Positions 59,894-64,000 of a stretch of DNA of 64,000 nucleotides are shown here, piece by piece. The position numbers and the translations under genes were made by a program. The stretch covers positions 9,829-73,828 of the forward strand of contig JAZDHG010000064.1 of assembly GCA_043806135.1 (NCBI GenBank), in the 5' to 3' direction. Origin of the DNA: JAGLQQ01 sp043806135 (GTDB taxonomy: Bacteria > Omnitrophota > Gorgyraeia > B26-G9). How positions within the stretch are numbered: the stretch's first letter is position 1; each line of letters starts with the position of its first letter. A model generated the notes under the pieces. It saw only the letters and a list, made by a program, of their open reading frames with translations. It did no database searches and was not told where the DNA came from.

Positions 59894-61985
59894 TGCTTTG
59901 CTTTTCCTCTAGGCTCGCTTTTTTTATGCTCAGATTGACCCTTTTCATATTGTCTATTTCAATCACTTTTACAGTAACTTGATCTCCAACTTTTACAACA
60001 TCTTCGACATTCTTAACAAACTTGTTGGACAACTCTGAAACATGAATAAGCCCTTCTTTATTAGGTAAAATTTCGCAGAAAGCTCCAAAGTTCATGAGCC
60101 TTGTTATCTTACCTTTATAAATCTTGCCTACTTCCGCTTCCGCGATCAAAGACATGATTATATCAATTGCCTTTTTTGAAGCAACAGAATCCGCTGAAGC
60201 AACAGCAACTGTCCCATCATCTTCAATATCTATTTTAACCCCTGTTTCAGCAACTATCTGCTTAATTACCTTGCCTCCAGGGCCGATGATATCTTTGATC
60301 TTGTCCTGCGGCACAGTTATAATCGTGATTCTAGGAGCAAATTCAGAAAGTTCAGCCCGGGGCTTATCAATAACTTCCAGAATTTTTTCTAAGACAAAAA
60401 GTCTGGCAACTTTTGCCTGCGCCAAGGCCTTTTTAAGGATATCTATATTTATTCCCTCTATCTTTGAGTCAAGCTGAATAGCCGTAACCCCTTTTTTAGT
60501 GCCGGTAACTTTAAAATCCATATCACCTAAATGATCTTCCAAGCCCAGGATATCCGTCAGTACTGCCACGTTATCACCTTCTTTGATAAGGCCCATGGCG
60601 ATTCCAGCTACCGGAGCATCGATTGGAACGCCTGCATCCATCAAAGATAAAGTTCCCGCGCAAACTGTCGCCATGCTCGAAGATCCGTTAGACTCTAAAA
60701 TTTCAGAAACCAGCCTTACTGTATAAGGAAATTTTTCTTTTAAAGGCATGACCGGAAATAATGCCCGCTCTGCCAATGCTCCGTGTCCAATTTCTCTGCG
60801 GCCAGGTCCGCGGATCGGCCGCACCTCTCCCACACTAAATGAAGGAAAGTTATAGTGCAACATAAAAGTTTTGGTTGATTCTCCTTCTAAAGCATCAATC
60901 CTCTGCTCATCTGCACTTGTTCCCAGAGTTACCACAGACAAACTTTGTGTTTGACCGCGTGTAAACACTGCCGAACCATGTGTGCAAGGCAAAACAGCTA
61001 CTTCAGAGCTTATTTGACGTATATCCGTATAACTTCTGCCGTCAACGCGCACCTTGCTCTCAAGGATCATCTTACGCACGTGCTCTTTTTCAACTTTTAC
61101 CAGCACGGATTTTACTTCAAATTCCGTGTAAGGAGAATCTTCTGTTATCATTTTTTCAATAAGTTCTTTTGTGATAACGGACAACTGTTCTTCTCTCTGT
61201 TCTTTACTGCTGATTTTATAAACTTCACTAAGTTTTTCTAAGGCAAAATCCTTAACTTTATCATACAATTCCTCGGGTATCTGCTTCAGGGAAACCACTG
61301 CTTTTTCTTTGCCGCATTTTTTAGCAAATTCTTCCTGCATACTAATAAGAGATAATAATTTATCATAGCCAAACTTCATTGCCTCAAGCATTACTTCTTC
61401 CGATACTTGGTTGGCACCGCTTTCAATCATATTAATCCCGTTCTTTGTCCCAGCAATAACTATGTCCAGTGAACTTTCTTTCAGCTCTTCAAATGTAGGA
61501 TTAATAACAAAGTTATCGTTTATTCTGCCAATTTTTAATGCCCCCATAGGCCCTAAAAAGGGGATATCCGATAAAGTTAGGGCGCACGAAGCCCCTATCA
61601 TAGACAGTATATCCGAATCATTTTTTCCGTCACTGGACAAAACCATAGCAAAAACCTGAACCTCATTGTAAAAACCTTTCGGGAAAAGCGGTCTTATAGG
61701 TCTGTCTATCAGTCTGGATGTCAATATTTCCTTTTCCGATGGCCTGCCTTCACGCTTAAAAAATCCTCCGGGTATCCTGCCGGCAGCATAGGTCTTTTCT
61801 TTATATTCAACTGTCAAAGGCAGGAAATCTACATTTTCCTTAGGTTCTTTCTCCATTACTGTAGTGACCAGCACAACTGTTCCTCCACACTGTACGGTAA
61901 GGGCGGAATTTGCCTGTTTAGCTAATTTCCCAGTTTCAATTTTAATTACCTCTTTTCCCAATTTTATTTCTGTTCTTTCTATCAT
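59880..61985 (-). CDS. pnp: Polynucleotide phosphorylase
   Basis: A 3'-5' phosphorolytic exoribonuclease of 701 residues. Two RNase PH domains flank an alpha-helical domain; the first has F-F-K-R-E-G-R-P and the second R-E-I-G-H-G-A-L-A-E-R-A and S-E-I-L-E-S-N-G-S-S-S-M-A. A KH domain (I-I-G-P-G-G-K-V-I-K) and an S1 domain (G-K-I-Y-K-G-K-I) end the protein. It follows rpsO as in most bacteria. Confidence 0.97.
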   Translation of the reverse strand: MIERTEIKLGKEVIKIETGKLAKQANSALTVQCGGTVVLVTTVMEKEPKENVDFLPLTVEYKEKTYAAGRIPGGFFKREGRPSEKEILTSRLIDRPIRPLFPKGFYNEVQVFAMVLSSDGKNDSDILSMIGASCALTLSDIPFLGPMGALKIGRINDNFVINPTFEELKESSLDIVIAGTKNGINMIESGANQVSEEVMLEAMKFGYDKLLSLISMQEEFAKKCGKEKAVVSLKQIPEELYDKVKDFALEKLSEVYKISSKEQREEQLSVITKELIEKMITEDSPYTEFEVKSVLVKVEKEHVRKMILESKVRVDGRSYTDIRQISSEVAVLPCTHGSAVFTRGQTQSLSVVTLGTSADEQRIDALEGESTKTFMLHYNFPSFSVGEVRPIRGPGRREIGHGALAERALFPVMPLKEKFPYTVRLVSEILESNGSSSMATVCAGTLSLMDAGVPIDAPVAGIAMGLIKEGDNVAVLTDILGLEDHLGDMDFKVTGTKKGVTAIQLDSKIEGINIDILKKALAQAKVARLFVLEKILEVIDKPRAELSEFAPRITIITVPQDKIKDIIGPGGKVIKQIVAETGVKIDIEDDGTVAVASADSVASKKAIDIIMSLIAEAEVGKIYKGKITRLMNFGAFCEILPNKEGLIHVSELSNKFVKNVEDVVKVGDQVTVKVIEIDNMKRVNLSIKKASLEEKQSNASD

Positions 61986-62050
61986 TCTCTCTCTTCTTTC
62001 TTTTCTATATCGTCTATATTTTCTTTATCTTACATCTCTTCTTACTTCCT

Positions 62051-62320
62051 CTATTTCCTCAGGTTAAGTTTCTCTATCAATTCTTTATACTTCTTAAATT
62101 CTTCTCTTTTTAAGTAATTTAATAACCGCCTCCTCTTAGAAACAAGTTGTAGCAGCCCTACTCTGGAACTAAAGTCCTTTTTGTGACTGTTAAAATGCTC
62201 GGTAAGACCGTTTATCCTTGCTGTAAGCAAAGCAATCTGAACACTGGCTGAACCAGTATCTTTATCGTGAAGCTTGAAATCACCGATTACCTTTTCTTTC
62301 TCATTCTCTGTCGCAGACAT
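62051..62320 (-). CDS. rpsO: 30S ribosomal protein S15
   Basis: An 89-residue primary 16S rRNA binding protein. D-T-G-S-A-S-V-Q-I-A-L-L-T-A-R-I and L-L-Q-L-V-S-K-R-R-R-L-L-N-Y-L-K are diagnostic. The ATG at 62320 has GGAGGTG upstream; a longer frame from 62392 would start inside the promoter. Autoregulation by S15 binding its own leader is known in E. coli; the leader here is only about 22 bases, too short for that pseudoknot. Confidence 0.97.
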   Translation of the reverse strand: MSATENEKEKVIGDFKLHDKDTGSASVQIALLTARINGLTEHFNSHKKDFSSRVGLLQLVSKRRRLLNYLKREEFKKYKELIEKLNLRK

Positions 62321-62348
62321 CTCTTTTTCACCTCCCTTCATTTTTAAT

Positions 62349-62377
62349 ATTTTATCATAACCATTAATAAATGTAAA
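62349..62377 (-). promoter_or_regulatory. Extended -10 promoter of rpsO
   Basis: Minus strand: TTTACA, 17 bases ending in TGA, TAAAAT. The start point is near 62342. Confidence 0.6.
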
Positions 62378-62412
62378 CCTATAAATTAACAACTCTTCCT
62401 GGACGTAACTCC

Positions 62413-62877
62413 TTAATTATCAAACAGATTTTTGGTAATCTCAATCCTCTTATACCCTAGCAAATAATCAAAAATAAGTCTTCCTTGTAACTGGTCTATT
62501 TGATGCTGGAGTACTCTGACAAGAATGTCTTCAGCCTCGATCAAAAAAGCATTTGCGAACTTATCAAGCGCTTTGACGCTTACACATCTTCTCCTTGATA
62601 CCGAAACCGCTACACCGGGCAAGCTCAGGCATCCTTCTTTCAAAAGAGTATTTCTTCCCTTTTTTTCTACAATTTGGGGATTTACCAGATCAATAACTCC
62701 ACACCCTATGTCTATTATGATCATTTATTTTAAGATTCCGATCTGCACAGCTGCAAGTCCAATACCCTTATAATTGCGCATAACCTCAACCATGTTCTTA
62801 AAGATCTCCTGCTCCTGCATTGTAACCTCAAGCACAGGCTGGCATTTTTTTTCTTAAACCCGGATGAATTATAAGCT
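62413..62877 (-). pseudogene. def: Peptide deformylase remnant
   Basis: Pieces of deformylase follow one another in order but not in one frame. H-P-G-L-R-K-K-M-P-A-C lies at about 62845-62870. After a frameshift near 62834 come E-V-T-M-Q-E-Q-E-I-F and G-I-G-L-A-A-V-Q-I-G. A TAA follows in frame, and a new ATG at 62724 continues with I-I-I-D-I-G to the end. The second motif, E-G-C-L-S-L-P-G, is intact. The third reads H-Q-I-D-Q where active enzymes have H-E-x-x-H, so the catalytic Glu and one metal His are gone. Changed catalytic residues plus two frame breaks point to a true pseudogene, with another def expected elsewhere. Confidence 0.85.
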
Positions 62878-62903
62878 TTCCTATTTTACCTCATACAATT
62901 TAA

Positions 62904-63818
62904 TCAATCATATTTTCCCAGTAATTTATGCACAGAATATGCGGCTCTGGCTCCTTCGCCGCAGGCATTAATAACCTGACGCAACGAATTTTTACGGCAG
63001 TCTCCGGCAACAAAAATCCCCGTTGCAGTTGTGGTGAGATTTTCATCCGCACTTATATATCCATCTTGATCCATATCCACCAGTCCCTTAAGAAATTCTG
63101 TCTGCGGGGCCATGCCGGCAAAAATGAAAACCCCTTTTGCGCTGAGGCGTTTAATATTATCCGAGGAATCCTTTGTCTTTACTCCCTCCACAGTTCCTGA
63201 TCCGTATATCTGCGTACATACAGAGTCCATAATAAATTCTATTTTCCCATCTTGCTTAGCCTTTTCAACAAATATCGCATCCCCTCTGAATCTCATACGG
63301 CGATGCAAAATAGTGACTTTACTTGCAAATTTACTTAAGTACAGTGCCTCCTCCAATGCCGTATTGCCTCCACCTATAACAACGATCTCCTTACCCCTGA
63401 AAAATGGTGCGTCGCACATAGCACAGTAAGAAACTCCTTTGCCTAGAAATTCTTCTTCTCCCGGAATCCCTATTTTTTTAGCAACAGTTCCAGCACAAAT
63501 TATTACTGTTTTTGAAATTAGCTTCTCTTTTGCCGTCTTAAGCTCCCACCGGCCTTTAGAATTTTTGGCAATGCTTTCAACCAAAACCTGTCTAAATTGA
63601 AAATCATAATGTTTTAATTGCTCGGTGATTTGCTCTGTCAGTTTCGATCCTGAAATACCATTAGCAAATCCGGGATAATTTTCCAGCAAATCTATATAAT
63701 TGAGATAGCCGCCCATCTGCATTTTATCCACAAGAAGTACCTTTAAACGAAAACGCAAAGCATAAAGACATGCAGTCAGGCCCGCTGGCCCTGCGCCGAT
63801 AATAATTATATCAAACAT
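62904..63818 (-). CDS. trxB: Thioredoxin reductase
   Basis: A 304-residue FAD/NADPH disulfide reductase. G-A-G-P-A-G-L-T-A at 8-16 binds FAD, the redox disulfide is C-A-M-C near residue 134, G-G-G-N-T-A-L-E-E binds NADPH, and F-V-A-G-D-C-R-K closes the FAD site. The family's usual C-A-T-C is C-A-M-C here, a minor change. It has its own promoter upstream and is followed by the def remnant. Confidence 0.95.
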   Translation of the reverse strand: MFDIIIIGAGPAGLTACLYALRFRLKVLLVDKMQMGGYLNYIDLLENYPGFANGISGSKLTEQITEQLKHYDFQFRQVLVESIAKNSKGRWELKTAKEKLISKTVIICAGTVAKKIGIPGEEEFLGKGVSYCAMCDAPFFRGKEIVVIGGGNTALEEALYLSKFASKVTILHRRMRFRGDAIFVEKAKQDGKIEFIMDSVCTQIYGSGTVEGVKTKDSSDNIKRLSAKGVFIFAGMAPQTEFLKGLVDMDQDGYISADENLTTTATGIFVAGDCRKNSLRQVINACGEGARAAYSVHKLLGKYD

Positions 63819-63901
63819 AAATATATCACCGCTTTCTTTTTTGCAATTTTTTCAGCTTTAGCCTTATCTCTTTTTTTTAAAATCCCCAAAAAAAATGCAT
63901 A

Positions 63902-63931
63902 ATTATATAAGCTGCTCAACTTCTCTATCAA
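63902..63931 (-). promoter_or_regulatory. Promoter of trxB
   Basis: Minus strand: TTGATA, 18 bases, consensus TATAAT. The predicted leader is about 75 bases. The remaining bases to the window edge show no convincing gene. Confidence 0.55.
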
Positions 63932-64000
63932 TTTCTTCTTATAACCTTTTCAATGTTTCCCAATAATTTTTGAATAATCTATTTAGATCCAATGAATACC

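Noticed and set aside
62321..62392. 72-base extension at the start of rpsO
   Set aside because: It contains the promoter and the ribosome binding site; S15 proteins are about 89 residues.
63819..64000. Lys-rich open frame on the minus strand running into trxB
   Set aside because: No start codon in the window, a stop or frame change around 63945, and the trxB promoter lies inside it. At most the tail of a broken gene.
1..64000. CRISPR arrays, insertion sequences, prophage or defence genes
   Set aside because: No regular spacer-repeat array, transposase, integrase or phage gene is present; the heptamer arrays are too short and continuous to be CRISPR.

Overview
The window is AT-rich bacterial chromosome with tightly packed, mostly minus-strand genes. 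The gene set suggests an uncultivated Gram-negative-type bacterium. It has a full type IV pilus apparatus with an outer-membrane secretin, dTDP-rhamnose and Wzm/Wzt polysaccharide export genes, an archaeal-type ATP-dependent DNA ligase and a Ski2-like DSHCT helicase. The order trxB - (def remnant) - rpsO - pnp - dut - ftsK - rimO - pgsA - pgpA reminds me of Omnitrophota (OP3). That placement is inference from gene content only. I see no rRNA, tRNA, CRISPR array, insertion sequence or prophage.

Layout. 1-4270: DNA ligase (cut by the window edge), NUDIX hydrolase, rfbD and rfbB in one minus-strand operon. 4271-10720: a GH94-type phosphorylase, an AEC transporter, an orphan CheC and a Ski2-like helicase. 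10928-17910: a secreted protein, an aminotransferase, an Lrp/AsnC regulator, a stand-alone lipoyl protein with dihydrolipoamide dehydrogenase, argS, a frameshifted HD-GYP gene, rsfS and a 40-codon ORF. 17908-24798: nadD, proA, proB, obgE, rpmA, rplU, rng and a short DUF2344 gene, with three structured intergenic elements. 24900-42421: the type IV pilus region (pilQPONM; three tandem pilins led by an 87-aa membrane protein; pilC, pilR, pilS, pilB, two pilT genes and a HAMP membrane protein), interrupted by mtaB, a membrane protein and rsmE. 42681-51060: a polysaccharide locus (asnB, three glycosyltransferase genes, wzt, wzm and a GbsR/MarR regulator with a perfect palindromic operator). 51287-54654: Trm112-like protein, flippase-like membrane protein, guanine-deaminase-like protein, two small proteins and thpR. 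54694-63818: pgpA, pgsA, rimO, ftsK, dut, pnp, rpsO, a def pseudogene and trxB.

How they work together. The pilus genes form a near-complete machine: secretin, alignment complex, platform, extension and retraction ATPases, and pilins. A PilS/PilR-like two-component pair and a sigma-54-type site upstream of the pilin cluster suggest the usual PilR control of pilin expression. The polysaccharide locus builds and exports a surface glycan. rfbB/rfbD at the other end could supply dTDP-rhamnose, although rfbA and rfbC are not in the window.

The observations I consider most worth follow-up are: (1) a three-way-junction RNA candidate between proB and proA, flanked by two further hairpins; (2) near-consensus promoters placed so close to the start codon that three genes should be leaderless; (3) degenerate heptamer arrays directly behind several stop codons; (4) the GbsR operator; (5) mosaic identity among the three pilins; (6) a def gene that has lost catalytic residues and its reading frame. 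Nothing here is clearly a new defence or mobile system.
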